In this document: positions 34,672 through 46,000 of the stretch, piece by piece
Position numbering within the stretch: the first letter of the stretch is position 1
Layout of the letters: every line of letters begins with the position of its first letter
Origin: Pseudidiomarina mangrovi
GTDB lineage: Bacteria > Pseudomonadota > Gammaproteobacteria > Enterobacterales > Alteromonadaceae
Direction: 5' to 3'
DNA length: 64,000 bases
NCBI RefSeq assembly: GCF_003999375.1
Contig: NZ_RJLC01000014.1
Coordinates: 203,193 to 267,192, forward strand
The notes under the pieces: generated by a model
The model's input: the letters and a program-made list of their open reading frames with translations, nothing else
Databases searched by the model: none
Told to the model about the DNA's origin: nothing
Translations under genes and position numbers: made by a program

Positions 34672-35754
34672 CTATTGTTCCGTGACGGTTCCATGTTCCA
34701 CGTGGAACATTTTGGTATCCGCGCTCTGTAGTAAGTGAGCAAGCTCACCAACTTCAATGGCTGATACAAAAACCTGTGATTGTGTGGCAACAAGCGCCTC
34801 ACAAAATTTAGCCTGGCTTGATGTGTCTAATTCGGCGGTAATATCGTCCACCAAATAGATACATTGAACGCCAGTCTTTTGCTGCAAGTACTCGCCCTGC
34901 ACTAACTTAAGCGCGGCCACCAACAACTTGGTTTGACCTCGCGATAATAAACTACGAACATCTTCGCCATTGGCATGTATTCTCAGTTCGGCCTTATGCG
35001 GCCCAACCGTTGAATGTCCATAGCGCATGTCACTTTCCAAATGCTTCTCGAGAGCATCCGCGAGCCCAAGCTCTTTATCCCAACCGTGGCGCATTTGAAA
35101 AGTGAATGCATAGTTCGGCAAAAATTCCTTCAGCCGTTCCACCAGTACCGGCAAAAACCCCGCCAAGTAACTTTCTCGGTGTTGCTTAATCCGTTCACCG
35201 TAAGCAGCAAATTGCTGGTCCCAATATGCGCGATCAGCGTGAAAGCGCTTCTGCTTCAGCAAACTATTGCGCTGTTTTAACAGCTTGCTGAAGTTGACCC
35301 AGTCATTATAAAAGGAATGTTCCACGTGGAACACACCCCAATCGACAAACTGACGCCGCTGCTTAGGGCCGCCTAAAACCAGCTCAATGCTCTCAGGTGT
35401 CATGAGCTGCACTGGCACCAAACGAGCCAACGCGGCGATACGTTTTTCTTTCTCTTGGTTAATGCGTAATTCAACCTCACCAGCTTCATCGCGCTGATAA
35501 CCGACTTGATGACGCTCACCATTCTGTTCCATCACACGAGCAAACACCGTGAACTGTTTTGCCTCGTGTTTGATCAACTGCTTATAGGTGCCGATACGAA
35601 ACGAACGACCAAAGCCTAAGCAGTAAATCGATTCCAACAAACTTGTCTTGCCACTTCCATTAGCACCAACGATTAAGTTCACAGTCTTGCCTGGTGCAAA
35701 CTTCGCCGTCTCAAAATTACGAAATTGGCTCAGTGCTAATGCTTCAATATGCAT
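34672..35754 (-). CDS. recF: DNA replication/repair protein RecF
   Basis: 360 residues from the ATG at 35754 (MHIEALALSQFRNFE); the open frame extends further upstream inside dnaN but that is not used. Walker A GANGSGKTSLLESI, signature LLSRGQTKLLVAAL and Walker B YLVDDITAELD mark an SMC-like ABC ATPase that helps load RecA at gaps. Its start lies 1 base past the dnaN stop. Two short in-frame repeats of the base string TTCCACGTGGAAC occur in this gene (near 34695 and 35324). Confidence 0.96.
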   Translation of the reverse strand: MHIEALALSQFRNFETAKFAPGKTVNLIVGANGSGKTSLLESIYCLGFGRSFRIGTYKQLIKHEAKQFTVFARVMEQNGERHQVGYQRDEAGEVELRINQEKEKRIAALARLVPVQLMTPESIELVLGGPKQRRQFVDWGVFHVEHSFYNDWVNFSKLLKQRNSLLKQKRFHADRAYWDQQFAAYGERIKQHRESYLAGFLPVLVERLKEFLPNYAFTFQMRHGWDKELGLADALEKHLESDMRYGHSTVGPHKAELRIHANGEDVRSLLSRGQTKLLVAALKLVQGEYLQQKTGVQCIYLVDDITAELDTSSQAKFCEALVATQSQVFVSAIEVGELAHLLQSADTKMFHVEHGTVTEQ

Positions 35755-35755
35755 A

Positions 35756-36856
35756 TTACAGACGCATTGGCATAACAACGTACAATGACGAGTCGTCCTC
35801 GCTATCTTCAATCAAGCCACTTGCATCTGGGCCCGATAGAGTTAACTTCACTTTGCTGCCTTGTACGGTATTCAATACATCAATCAGATAACTCACGTTA
35901 AAGCCAATTTCTAGCGAGTCACCCTGATAGTCCACTTCAATAATTTCTTCTGCAGTTTCCTGCTCCGGGTTATTAGCGGTTAAGCACATTTCACCAGAGC
36001 TCAGGCTAACACGTACGCCGCGATATTTCTCATTGGACAAAATAGCTGCGCGTGAGCAGGCATGCTTCAATAACTCGCGATCAGCAATCACCACCTTATC
36101 ACCACCTTGTGGTAATACCCGGCGGTAATCAGGGAAACGGCCATCCACCAACTTAGAGGTGAAGCTGATGCCGTTGGTTTCTACCCGAACATGGTTAGTG
36201 CCAATCGCAATTTTTATCTCGCTATCTGGCGAATCTAAAAGGCGCATCAATTCCATCACGCCTTTACGTGGCACAATCACTTGGCGACCGGTCAAATTCG
36301 GTTGACCAATGGCACAGCTGCTCATGGCCAAACGGTGACCATCGGTTGCTACAGTGCGCAGCACGTTGGCGTCGGTTTCAAACAACATACCGTTCAAATA
36401 GTAGCGAACGTCTTGATTTGCCATAGAAAAATGCGTGGCTTCAATCAAGCCTTTCAAAATAGTCTGCGAGGTCACCAGCTGAATATCGCTGTCCCAATCA
36501 TCGATATTGGGGAAATCTTCGGCAGGCAGGGTTGCCAGTGAGAACTTACTGCGACCTGAGCGCACCAGTGCCTTATCTTCAGCCGCGCTAAACTCTACGG
36601 TAGCGCCATCAGGTAAGCTGCGAATAATGTCTAAAAACTTTTTGGCCGGAACCGTGACCTGGCCGTCTACCGCTTTATCTACCGCACATCGGGCAACAAG
36701 CTCAACTTCCAAGTCCGTACCAGTAAGACGAATCTCGTCGCCGCTGACTTGAATCAGTGCATTTGAGAGAATCGGAATAGTATGTCGACGTTCTACGGCG
36801 CCGCTCACAACTTGCAGCGGCTTCAGTAACGCATCTCGGCTAACGGTAAATTTCAT
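35756..36856 (-). CDS. dnaN: DNA polymerase III beta sliding clamp
   Basis: 366 residues, as in E. coli; the ATG at 36856 is chosen over the in-frame GTG two codons earlier, with AGGGGACTG upstream. Three clamp domains; typical ends MKFTVSRDALLKPLQ and SSLYVVMPMRL. It tethers polymerases to DNA. dnaA ends 19 bases upstream and recF follows directly. Confidence 0.97.
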   Translation of the reverse strand: MKFTVSRDALLKPLQVVSGAVERRHTIPILSNALIQVSGDEIRLTGTDLEVELVARCAVDKAVDGQVTVPAKKFLDIIRSLPDGATVEFSAAEDKALVRSGRSKFSLATLPAEDFPNIDDWDSDIQLVTSQTILKGLIEATHFSMANQDVRYYLNGMLFETDANVLRTVATDGHRLAMSSCAIGQPNLTGRQVIVPRKGVMELMRLLDSPDSEIKIAIGTNHVRVETNGISFTSKLVDGRFPDYRRVLPQGGDKVVIADRELLKHACSRAAILSNEKYRGVRVSLSSGEMCLTANNPEQETAEEIIEVDYQGDSLEIGFNVSYLIDVLNTVQGSKVKLTLSGPDASGLIEDSEDDSSLYVVMPMRL

Positions 36857-36875
36857 CCCCACAGTCCCCTGTTGT

Positions 36876-38279
36876 TTACGCAGATAACGTACGAATTAAG
36901 TTGCGATAATCTTCTTTTATATCATGTTGAGCCTCTTTCAGGCTCTGAATTTGTCGGCATGCGTGCAGTACCGTGGTGTGATCACGGCCACCAAAAGCAT
37001 CACCAATTTCCGGCAAGCTGTGGTTGGTGAGCTCTTTGGCTAACGCCATGGCTAATTGCCGTGGCCGAACCACCGACCGTGTGCGCCGCTTTGATAACAG
37101 ATCAGACATCTTAATGTTGTAGTATTCGGCAACGGTTTTCTGAATGTTATCAATGGTTACCAGCTTTTCTTGGGCTGCAATTAGGTCGCGTAACGCTTCA
37201 CGGACAAAATCGATAGTGATCTGTCGCCCAGTCAAATTAACATTGGCTGCCAAACGATTCAAAGCGCCTTCAAGTTCCCGCACGTTTGAGCGCAAGCGCT
37301 TAGCGATAAAAAACGCCACCTCATGAGGCATGGTTATACCACGCTCTTGGGCCTTACGTATTAAAATTGCCACCCGCGTTTCTAACTCTGGCGGCTCAAC
37401 AGCTACGGTCAAACCCCAACCAAAGCGCGAACGCAGCCGATCCTCAACCCCCTCAATTTCTTTTGGGTACAAGTCAGAGGTCATAATGATCTGCTGGTTG
37501 CCTTCAAGCAAGGCATTAAAGGTATGAAAGAACTCTTCTTGCGAGCCCTTTTTGTTGGCAAAGAAATGAATATCGTCAATCAGTAGCGCGTCGACCGAGC
37601 GGTAATAGCGCTTGAACTCGTTCATGGTATTGTTTTTTATGGCATTGACCATGTCTTGCACGAATCGCTCAGCACGCATGTAGAACACTTTCGCGTCTTT
37701 CTTGTGGGCAATAATGCCGTTGCCTATGGCGTGCAATAAGTGGGTTTTACCCAGGCCCGTACCGCCATACACAAACAGTGGGTTGTATACGCCGCCCGGG
37801 TTCTCGGCTACTTGCAATGCTGCTGCGCGAGCTAATTGATTCGATTTACCTTCAACGAAGTTATCAAAGGTGTACTCGGGGTGAATATTGCACTCAAAGA
37901 TGGGTAGCACCGTACCGTCGTTATCCCACGGCGTTGGCCGCCGGGGCGGTGAGCCAACTGCTGCTGGAGCGCTAGGGCGAACTGGCGTGCGACCAGATGT
38001 TTTTTGCGGGGCATCATCGGCTTTAGCCAGACGGCCTACTTCAAAACCAACGTTCGGCGTTTTAATACCTTTGTCTGTCGCGATCTCGCCTAAGAAATGG
38101 CTGATCATTGTCAGGTACTTATCTTTCACCCAATCTATGACATAAGAATTCGGTGCATAGAGGATAAGTGTTTCATCGCGCAGTTCAGCCTGCAGCGGTT
38201 TGATCCAGGTGTTAAAATGCTGCGTGGTCAACTCGCTTTGTAGTCGTTCAGAGCAATGTTGCCAAAGCGCTTGATTCAC
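36876..38279 (-). CDS. dnaA: Chromosomal replication initiator DnaA
   Basis: 467 residues starting with GTG at 38279, chosen because AGGGAGATAAG lies directly before it and the product begins [17 protein letters not shown] like E. coli DnaA. Domain I (1-80), a flexible linker (about 85-130), AAA+ domain III with Walker [17 protein letters not shown] and Walker B LLIDDIHF, and DNA-binding domain IV with [15 protein letters not shown]. It opens oriC, which here lies about 25 kb away at 63.6-63.9 kb. Upstream DNA has two DnaA boxes, consistent with autoregulation. Confidence 0.98.
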   Translation of the reverse strand: MNQALWQHCSERLQSELTTQHFNTWIKPLQAELRDETLILYAPNSYVIDWVKDKYLTMISHFLGEIATDKGIKTPNVGFEVGRLAKADDAPQKTSGRTPVRPSAPAAVGSPPRRPTPWDNDGTVLPIFECNIHPEYTFDNFVEGKSNQLARAAALQVAENPGGVYNPLFVYGGTGLGKTHLLHAIGNGIIAHKKDAKVFYMRAERFVQDMVNAIKNNTMNEFKRYYRSVDALLIDDIHFFANKKGSQEEFFHTFNALLEGNQQIIMTSDLYPKEIEGVEDRLRSRFGWGLTVAVEPPELETRVAILIRKAQERGITMPHEVAFFIAKRLRSNVRELEGALNRLAANVNLTGRQITIDFVREALRDLIAAQEKLVTIDNIQKTVAEYYNIKMSDLLSKRRTRSVVRPRQLAMALAKELTNHSLPEIGDAFGGRDHTTVLHACRQIQSLKEAQHDIKEDYRNLIRTLSA

Positions 38280-38588
38280 CCTTATCTCCCTGCTGATGCT
38301 GTTATTATTATTGGCTTGCGCGGACACTTGATGATTCGCCGAATGGTGATGTTGACCACCCGCCAAATACTGCAATGATGACGCAAATAGGATGACTTGA
38401 TTGTACTGAACTAGTGCTCAGATCGCTAGCCTCAGGGCAAAATAATGCGATGAATTGCTGCTTTGTTATCCACAATCAAAAACCGCCAGAAAGGCTTTCT
38501 GTGGATAGCTTTTAGCGTTGACTTTGATCCTTTTTACCGATAGAATTCGCGCTCTTAATTTTAGGCAACCCGAATACGGATTAACGTC
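38280..38588. promoter_or_regulatory. dnaA/rpmH divergent regulatory region with DnaA boxes
   Basis: 309 bases between dnaA and rpmH. A perfect DnaA box TTATCCACA is at 38466-38474, and TGTGGATAG (one base off, opposite orientation) at 38500-38508. These sit between the two start sites and would let DnaA repress or modulate its own operon; in some bacteria this region is itself an origin, but only two boxes and no GATC cluster are seen here. TTGACT-like and TAGAAT-like elements near 38517-38545 may be the rpmH promoter. No protein gene. Confidence 0.6.
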
Positions 38589-38723
38589 ATGAAAAGAACA
38601 TTTCAACCAAGCGTCCTGAAACGCAAACGCACTCACGGTTTCCGTGCTCGTATGGCTACCAAGAAAGGCCGCCAAGTTTTGGCTCGCCGTCGTGCCAAGG
38701 GCCGTAAAGTACTGTCTGCGTAA
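38589..38723 (+). CDS. rpmH: 50S ribosomal protein L34
   Basis: A 44-residue, extremely basic protein beginning [20 protein letters not shown] and ending GRKVLSA, the unmistakable L34 sequence. Codon use is that of a highly expressed gene. rnpA begins at the very next base. Confidence 0.98.
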   Translation: MKRTFQPSVLKRKRTHGFRARMATKKGRQVLARRRAKGRKVLSA

Positions 38724-39116
38724 TTGAACACGCTTAAGTACGGACGGGAGTTAAGATTGTTAACTCCCGCTCACTTTCAGCAAGTCTTCAACAATCCCCC
38801 TGTCAAAGCTGTCACGGCTGAATTGACCTTTTTAGCTGTACCCAATCTACTCAGTCATGCGCGTATTGGTGTCACGATTTCTAAGAAACGTGCTAAACGT
38901 GCTGTCGATCGTAATCGCATAAAACGTCAGATTCGCGAGTCATTTCGGCTGAAACAGTATAAAATACCGGCATTCGATATCATTGTGATTGCCAAGAACG
39001 GCGTGGTAGAACTCACCAACGACGACTTGCAAGACCGACTGAACTATTTATGGCGAACTATAAGCAAGCGTTGCGAGCAATACCTATTGGCCTCATCCGC
39101 CTCTACCAATGGCTAA
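38724..39116 (+). CDS. rnpA: Ribonuclease P protein component
   Basis: 130 residues beginning with TTG at 38724, directly after the rpmH stop; no better start exists before the conserved [13 protein letters not shown]. The RNase P signature [13 protein letters not shown] is at about 72-84. It binds M1 RNA to process tRNA 5' ends. The 3' end overlaps yidD by 67 bases. The non-standard start next to a strongly expressed gene, as in E. coli, probably keeps its level low. Confidence 0.95.
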   Translation: MNTLKYGRELRLLTPAHFQQVFNNPPVKAVTAELTFLAVPNLLSHARIGVTISKKRAKRAVDRNRIKRQIRESFRLKQYKIPAFDIIVIAKNGVVELTNDDLQDRLNYLWRTISKRCEQYLLASSASTNG

Positions 39117-39307
39117 TTAGCCCGTTGTTAGGCCCGCGTTGCCGCTTTCAACCAACCTGTTCGCAGTACGCCATAGAAGCTATCGAAAAGCATGGTATGA
39201 TGCGGGGCTTCTGGCTTGCCATGAAACGCATCGGCAAATGTCATCCCGGACATCCGGGCGGCTACGACCCGGTTCCACGACGTAACAAAGAGACGAAGGA
39301 CTTATGA
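39050..39307 (+). CDS. yidD: Membrane protein insertion efficiency factor YidD
   Basis: 85 residues: an amphipathic N-terminus, then [24 protein letters not shown] and [14 protein letters not shown], the two motifs of the family with conserved cysteines. It assists YidC-dependent insertion. Nested between rnpA (67-base overlap) and yidC (4-base overlap). Confidence 0.95.
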   Translation: MANYKQALRAIPIGLIRLYQWLISPLLGPRCRFQPTCSQYAIEAIEKHGMMRGFWLAMKRIGKCHPGHPGGYDPVPRRNKETKDL

Positions 39308-40971
39308 ATTCGCCACGTTCCATTTTGTTTATCGCTTTCTTAGTAGTGAGCTTTTTTCTCTACCAAAGTTGGCTGATTGATACCGCTCCTCCTGGCACAC
39401 AGCCAGTACAGCAACAACAAACGACTGTTCCAACCGCTGATACCGGTGTGCCGATTGCTACTGCCGACACAGCTGTACCAGAAGCAACGTCGCTTGAGCC
39501 ACAGTCATCCACTCCTGCGGCGAGCACTGTCAGCCAGCAGCGTGTGCGGGTATCGACCGACCTATTAAACGTTGAGATTGACCCACTCGGTGGTGACATC
39601 GTCATGGCTCAGCTCACTCAGTTTGGCCGCACGCAAGATTCAGAGGAACGCTTTGAGCTGTTGCATCCAACCGCCAACAATCTTTATGTGGCGCAATCAG
39701 GGCTAGTCGGCACCCACGGCACCGACACCAGCGCCGGGCGGCCAACGTTCTATGTGGAACAATCAAGCTACGAAATGCGCGGCGACACTCTTGAAGTTCC
39801 GCTGTCTTTGCAATTAGAAGACGGTAGCAGCATTACTAAAACCTTCGTATTCAAGGCTGGCTCATACGCCGTTGATGTGGTTTACACCATCAATAATGCC
39901 GGCGCTGAACACAAGCAAATGCAGTTCTATGCTCAGTTAAAGCAAATTATTGCCGAAGCTTCAGGCAACATGATGATGCCAACTTATCGTGGTGCGGCCT
40001 ATTCATGGGACGAAGAACGCTACGAAAAATACGCCTTTGACGACATGCGCGATGCACGCCTCAACCGCAGCACTGAAAAGGGCTGGGTAGCAATGCTTGA
40101 GCATTACTTTGTATCGGCGTGGATTCCGCGTACGGAAGGCGTTAAAACCCTCTATTCTCGCGTGATCAATGGTGACCAAGCCATTATCGGCCTGCAGTAC
40201 CCTGTCACTATGGTAGCCCCGGGTGCGAGTGCAGAAATTCGCTCAACATTGTTTATTGGTCCAAAAGACCAAGACGCTATGGAATTAGTGGCCGATGACC
40301 TCAATTTGACCGTTGATTACGGCTTCTTGTGGTGGCTAGCACAGCCCATCTTCAAGCTGTTGCAATTCCTGCAAAGCTTCTTGGTCAACTGGGGGCTATC
40401 GATTGTTGCAGTCACTATCATCATCAAGATGCTGTTGTACCCGTTGACCAAAAAGCAATATGTGTCGATGGCAAAAATGCGCATGATTCAGCCAAAACTT
40501 CTGGCACTGCGCGAGCGTTATGGCGACGACCGTCAAAAAATGTCGCAAGCCATGATGAAGCTCTACAAAGATGAGAAAGTAAACCCGCTCGGCGGCTGTT
40601 TACCGATGTTGCTGCAATTACCTATCTTCTTAGCGCTGTATTGGGTGCTGTTGGAATCGGTAGAATTACGCCACGCACCACTGTTCCTGTGGATCGAAGA
40701 CTTATCGGCGAAAGACCCGTTCTATATTCTGCCGATCTTGATGGGCGCATCAATGTTCGTGATGCAGAAGTTGCAACCAACCCCGGCAACCGACCCAATG
40801 CAGCAGAAGATCCTGCAATATATGCCGGTGATCTTTACCGTATTCTTCCTGTGGTTCCCATCAGGTTTGGTACTGTACTGGTTAAGCAACAACTTGATTA
40901 CTATTGCGCAAATGCAGTGGATTTATCGTGGCCTTGAAAAACAAGGCATGATGGAACGCCGCAAAAAGTAA
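39304..40971 (+). CDS. yidC: Membrane protein insertase YidC
   Basis: 555 residues. N-terminal membrane anchor (5-22), a Thr/Pro-rich linker, a large periplasmic beta-sandwich domain (about 80-340), then the conserved five-helix insertase core with [39 protein letters not shown] and [14 protein letters not shown], and a basic tail. It inserts inner-membrane proteins alone or with SecYEG. Coupled to yidD by overlap; mnmE starts 12 bases downstream. Confidence 0.97.
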   Translation: MNSPRSILFIAFLVVSFFLYQSWLIDTAPPGTQPVQQQQTTVPTADTGVPIATADTAVPEATSLEPQSSTPAASTVSQQRVRVSTDLLNVEIDPLGGDIVMAQLTQFGRTQDSEERFELLHPTANNLYVAQSGLVGTHGTDTSAGRPTFYVEQSSYEMRGDTLEVPLSLQLEDGSSITKTFVFKAGSYAVDVVYTINNAGAEHKQMQFYAQLKQIIAEASGNMMMPTYRGAAYSWDEERYEKYAFDDMRDARLNRSTEKGWVAMLEHYFVSAWIPRTEGVKTLYSRVINGDQAIIGLQYPVTMVAPGASAEIRSTLFIGPKDQDAMELVADDLNLTVDYGFLWWLAQPIFKLLQFLQSFLVNWGLSIVAVTIIIKMLLYPLTKKQYVSMAKMRMIQPKLLALRERYGDDRQKMSQAMMKLYKDEKVNPLGGCLPMLLQLPIFLALYWVLLESVELRHAPLFLWIEDLSAKDPFYILPILMGASMFVMQKLQPTPATDPMQQKILQYMPVIFTVFFLWFPSGLVLYWLSNNLITIAQMQWIYRGLEKQGMMERRKK

Positions 40972-40983
40972 CGGTGTAAGCCC

Positions 40984-42357
40984 ATGGCAGATGCACTCAG
41001 AAACGATACCATTGTCGCCCAAGCGACCCCACCCGGTCGTGGCGGCGTTGGTATTGTTCGCATCAGTGGCCCCATGGCCAAAACAGTGGCCGAGCGCATG
41101 CTCGGTCATTGCCCGCCACCCCGTAAAGCTGAATTTCTCCCCTTTCGCGACCTCGACGGCAACCTGCTCGATGAAGGCATTGCATTATTTTTCGCTGGCC
41201 CCAACTCCTTTACCGGTGAAGATGTCCTAGAACTGCAAGGTCACGGCGGCCCCGTATTAATCGACATGATGGTTAAAGCGGTGCTGGATTTTCCCGACAT
41301 TCGCCCAGCCCACCCGGGTGAATTCAGTGAGCGTGCATTCTTAAACGACAAGCTTGATCTCACCCAAGCCGAAGCCATTGCCGATCTGATTGAAACCACC
41401 TCGGAACAGGCCGCTAGGGCGGCTTTGCAAAGCTTACAAGGTGGCTTTTCCCATGAGATCGACAAGCTCGTCGACGCCGTCATTCACCTACGCATGTACG
41501 TGGAAGCAGCGATTGATTTTCCCGATGAAGAAATTGATTTCCTCAGCGATGGCAAAGTAGCCGGTGATCTGGACAGCATCATTGACCAGCTGCACGAAGT
41601 GACGGTGCAAGCCAAGCAAGGCTCGTTGCTACGCGAAGGTATGAAAGTGGTGATCGCGGGCCGCCCCAATGCTGGTAAATCCAGCTTACTGAATGCCTTA
41701 GCGGGTCGTGAATCGGCCATTGTCACCGCGATTGCTGGCACCACCCGCGATGTGTTGCGCGAACACATTCAAATTGATGGCATGCCGCTGCATATCATAG
41801 ATACTGCGGGCTTACGTGACAGCCCCGATGAAGTGGAGCAGATTGGTATTCAGCGCGCTTGGCAAGAAATTCGCAGCGCCGACCGCGTGCTGTTCATGGT
41901 CGATGCCAGTGAAACTAACGCCGTGCACCCAGCCGATATTTGGCCGGAGTTCTTCGCTGAATTGCCTGATGAGCTACCCTACACGGTGATCCGCAACAAG
42001 GTTGACCTCAGCGCCGAGCCGGTTGCACTAGACCACATTGCTGGCATTCCAGTGGTGCACTTATCCGCCAAAACCGGTCATGGTATTGAATTATTGCGCG
42101 AACATTTAAAGCATTGCGTGGGCTACCAAGCCACCAACGAAGGCAGCTTTATGGCGCGCCGCCGTCACCTTGATGCCCTCGACCGCGCGCGTGAGCACCT
42201 ACTCCTCGGCCGCGACCAGTTAGAACAGAATCTCGCCGGCGAATTGCTGGCTGAAGAACTGCGCCTCACCCAGCAACACCTCAACGAAATCACCGGCGAA
42301 TTCACCTCCGATGACCTGCTCAGCAAGATCTTTGGCAGCTTTTGCATCGGCAAATAA
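40984..42357 (+). CDS. mnmE: tRNA uridine-5-carboxymethylaminomethyl synthesis GTPase MnmE
   Basis: 457 residues. N-terminal folate-binding domain ([21 protein letters not shown]), helical domain, inserted GTPase ([24 protein letters not shown]) and the C-terminal FCIGK with the essential cysteine. It works with MnmG, whose gene starts at 63949 on the other side of the accessory block, to modify wobble uridines. Confidence 0.97.
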   Translation: MADALRNDTIVAQATPPGRGGVGIVRISGPMAKTVAERMLGHCPPPRKAEFLPFRDLDGNLLDEGIALFFAGPNSFTGEDVLELQGHGGPVLIDMMVKAVLDFPDIRPAHPGEFSERAFLNDKLDLTQAEAIADLIETTSEQAARAALQSLQGGFSHEIDKLVDAVIHLRMYVEAAIDFPDEEIDFLSDGKVAGDLDSIIDQLHEVTVQAKQGSLLREGMKVVIAGRPNAGKSSLLNALAGRESAIVTAIAGTTRDVLREHIQIDGMPLHIIDTAGLRDSPDEVEQIGIQRAWQEIRSADRVLFMVDASETNAVHPADIWPEFFAELPDELPYTVIRNKVDLSAEPVALDHIAGIPVVHLSAKTGHGIELLREHLKHCVGYQATNEGSFMARRRHLDALDRAREHLLLGRDQLEQNLAGELLAEELRLTQQHLNEITGEFTSDDLLSKIFGSFCIGK

Positions 42358-42417
42358 AATTTGCCGCTACACTCAATTTATCTTTTGCCCAAGCATTCAA
42401 ACCGCCAGGACGAGTCA

Positions 42418-43084
42418 ATGAATCACCGTACGGCAACCTTGACAGAAAAGCTGGCTAACTATCGGGTTTCAGCCATTTGATTGGCCCTTTGCGCCGCTAT
42501 TTTCGCCACCGAACCGCTGACTCAACTGGGCTTTGCTCACGGCTTTTTATACATCCCCATACTGCTGATTTGCGTACGCTATAATTCGCTACGGCGCATG
42601 CAAACACTCAGCCTGATTGTGGTGGTGCTCATCATTGCCGGCTATTTTGTGTCACCTCCGCCACCGCCGGGCTTTTCAACCACCTTTGTGGTGTTGAACC
42701 GCTTTGGGGCCATGGTCGCATTGATGGTGATTGTGTGGTTGGCCGCTAGTTATCGCCATAAGGTTGCCGAGCAGGCATCAAGTTTAGCCGACGAACAACG
42801 TAAACAAGACCAATTTCAAGCATTGGTAGAAAGCCTGCCGGTGCAAATTTGGACCGCAACACCCACCGGCGAAATTGATTATGTTGGGCAAAAGCTGGAG
42901 CAATTTGCTGGCTGACCGCGCGCTGGCGTCACGGCCCGAGCTAAAAGTACTGTTTACCTCCGGCTATACCGAGAACGCCATTGTGCATCATGGCCGCCTT
43001 GACGCTGGCGTGCACCTGATCAGCAAACCTTATCGGCTCCATGAACTGGCCGCCAAATTGCGTAAAGTGCTTGGTGACGACTAG
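42418..43084 (+). pseudogene. Remnant of a membrane-bound hybrid histidine kinase
   Basis: Read from ATG 42418, the frame has an in-frame TGA at 42478-42480 (probably a former Trp codon) and continues through three hydrophobic helices and a PAS start (ALVESLPVQIWTATPTGEIDYV) to a stop at 42915. In another frame, 42909-43084 encodes the end of a response-regulator receiver domain (RPELKVLFTSGYTENAIVHH, ISKPYR). Everything between them in an intact hybrid kinase is missing: the rest of the PAS domain, the phosphoacceptor His domain, the ATPase and most of the receiver with its Asp. GCTGGC at the junction fits a deletion between short repeats. It ends 4 bases inside the opposing macroglobulin gene. 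Confidence 0.85.
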
Positions 43085-46000
43085 TTTATGGTCCAACGCA
43101 CCGCTTCCGTGCGCGCCTTAAGCTCATCCACCCCATCGACCTGGAGTTGCGCCGGCGGGGCCAAATAACTGCCACCTGCCCGCACTTCAACCTGATATCG
43201 AATCACCGACTCTCCTGCTGGCAAGTCGGTGTAGTAGTAATACACCGCATTACCTTTTGTGTGTACGTAGCAGTAAAACCAGCACGACCTCGAGCGCTTT
43301 AAATTCGTATACCATGAACCCGGTAACACATCGGTGACGGACACCTGGTCAATCTCGGTCGGGCTATTGATGGTGAGCTGAACCTCAATCAAATCACCAA
43401 CCATCACCTGGTCTGATGGCTGCAAATCATGCCACGTCCCCTGCCGATAAATCCTGTAGGTTCGGCTAAGCGCCAGCCCTTGCTGCACGCTCTGGAGGCT
43501 AGTTATAGGCAGGTTATAGCGGGCACTAATAAAGCGCTGGGGTTGGTCAACCTGCACTTGCCAGCGACCAGACTCTGATGCGCCAAGCGCACTCACCGAT
43601 ACTCGCCCTGACAACTGGTGCGGTGGTTTAACCGTCGCTAGTATCATTTGGCAAAGACCAAACTCAATATCCCCAGTGGTGGGAAGCGAGATTCCTAGTT
43701 GTTGATAACTGGCGTTATAGATAGCTGAATCGGTTGGCTGGGTATACAGCACCAGACAGTGTTGCAGGGCATCGTTCAGAAGCACGCCGGTGGCGGTTTG
43801 GTATCCTTGTGTGCTGAGTTGAGAAAGCAATTGCTGCCGCAGTGCTTCGGACTCCGGATATCCCTGCATACTGGCGACATATAGTAGCAACGTGGTTATA
43901 TCACCGGTGCTACGCACTTGTTCCGCGTAATCGGTAAATTGCTGCCAACTCAGTTGCTGCAATTCAACCAAGGCCCATAACGCCAATACCTGCGCATTAC
44001 TATCCGTACTCTCGGTGATGATCGTTTCGAGCACTTGCTCGGCATCAACCTGCTGAACAATCTCTCCAGCCAATTGACCGACCGGTAGCTGACTGATTCG
44101 ATGCAATACTAAAAGACTGTAAGCGGTCAACCAATCATCATTAGGGCGACTGAAATAATCGTACCGATTGAAGCGCTTATCATAAGTATTAAAGTGATAG
44201 CTGGTGAGCCTTGCTGCGAGTTGTGTTGAATGCCCGCCAGTACGCTGAGAATCAGCTAGATTGGCCAATCGAAACGCCTCATTCAACTGTTGCGGCCAAC
44301 TTATTAGCGGCCGCCGTTGCTGCAACTGCTGCAAATCTAAACTGGCAGTACTGGTATACGCAAAGCGCACTCCTTGTGCAGCAGTAGGCAACTGCCACGA
44401 TTGCGGCCCCAGATGCTGGTTCCAAACAGTTTGCTGCTGCTCTTGTAAGTTACTGAGGACTTGCAAATCAAGCTGGCGTGTCTGTTGCCTATCTGCACTA
44501 GTTAACAACACTCTATGAGCACCTTGCGGCAGCGCCGGTAGCGATAGACTTTGACGCTGGGTTTGATTGCCCGCCAAGGTAAACTTAACCACGCCAAGCG
44601 GTTGGTCGTTGAGTGATACCGTGACAGCTTGTTGCTGTGGCTGTGCGTCGCGATTAGTCGCTGTAACCGCCAATTGAAGGTGATCGCCGACATAGCTAAT
44701 GGGCGCCGCGTAGGCACTAAATTCAACGGCCATGACCCGATCAAAAACTTGTTCAACCACGGTTCTTTGAATGCCCGAGGCGGCAACCGCTACCACAGTC
44801 CAACGAGTAGCTCGGGGCGGTAATGCGACCTCAATCACTTCCGGCTGATTTGCTTTCAACTCTAGCTGCGGCTGCCAAAGAATCAGTCGCGGGTCTTCCG
44901 AGTTTGATAGGCTATCGTGCAGCGCCATATCAGCGGACGGACTCATGGGAGGGGGCACGCGGTGGCGTCGTGAGTAAGATTGTTTATAGTTAGTGCCGCC
45001 AAACCAGCCATAAAAACCATTGGCAATGCTTTGCTTCGGGTAATCAAGGCTACTACTCTGACTAAATGATAGATCGCGCTGCCAGTGATACGCATCCAAG
45101 GTACCAAAATACTTAGCAACAGGTATGCTTGCAAACTCACCTACTAAGGCACTTTCATCAATCAGCCACAACTGTACCGTACTGTCGTGATTACTGGTCA
45201 CGGTAATGGTTTGTTGCCCTTGCTGAGTCAATTGGGCTTGCTGCACCGCCACACTTACCTGCAGTGGTGCACTATTGGTCACTAACAGAACCTGTTGTTC
45301 AGCATAAGCCAGCGTATTATCTTGCCAATAACTCAACCCAAAGGTAACAGCAGTACCCCAGCTTTGCTGCGGTGATACGTGAAGATATTGAGCTCCCGCC
45401 ACTAATTCCAATCGGCGCGCTTCTATGAGCTGATCGGAGAAAATCCACAAAACCGCTGTTTGGGCGATGTCACTGTGCACCGTGATCTGCTGCTCGCTGC
45501 CCCACATCATGCTAGTGGGGGCCTTCAATACGAGTTCTTTGCCTTCAACCCGATTACGCTGAGAGATAGTATCGGTAAACATATAGTCGGCAGTCACTAT
45601 GCGTAACTGCGACTGAGCCTTAGGCGGTAAACGACAGTGAGCCCGAGCACCATCAACGACACAGCTATTGAGCAATTCACTCGGCTCGTCATCTCGGGTC
45701 CAGAGTTCTACCCGATGGCCATCGCTGGGAAAGCTATCAAGCCACTCGCCGTCACGATTTAATAATCGCACTTCAATGCTGTCATCGGAGCTATAGCGCC
45801 ATCCAACATAGTACGGTAAACCATAAATAGAGAGTCGATTAGTGCTTTGTACTACTTCACCGTTGGGTAAACTTGCTTGTACGTTCTGTGTGGCTCTAAC
45901 GTGACGATTGGGAAAAGGATTTTTAAAGTCCCCGATGAACACCCCAGCGGCATCGGTAGAGTGGGTTTCTGTCAGCTTGATTGCTTTCGACTGCTCAAAA

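Noticed and set aside
38376..38588. A second replication origin in the dnaA-rpmH gap
   Set aside because: Only two DnaA boxes and no GATC cluster; the mioC-mnmG gap is far better supported.
42481..42915. 144-residue membrane protein gene as a functional gene
   Set aside because: It begins right after an in-frame TGA of a longer frame and ends abruptly inside a PAS domain, so it is part of the pseudogene.
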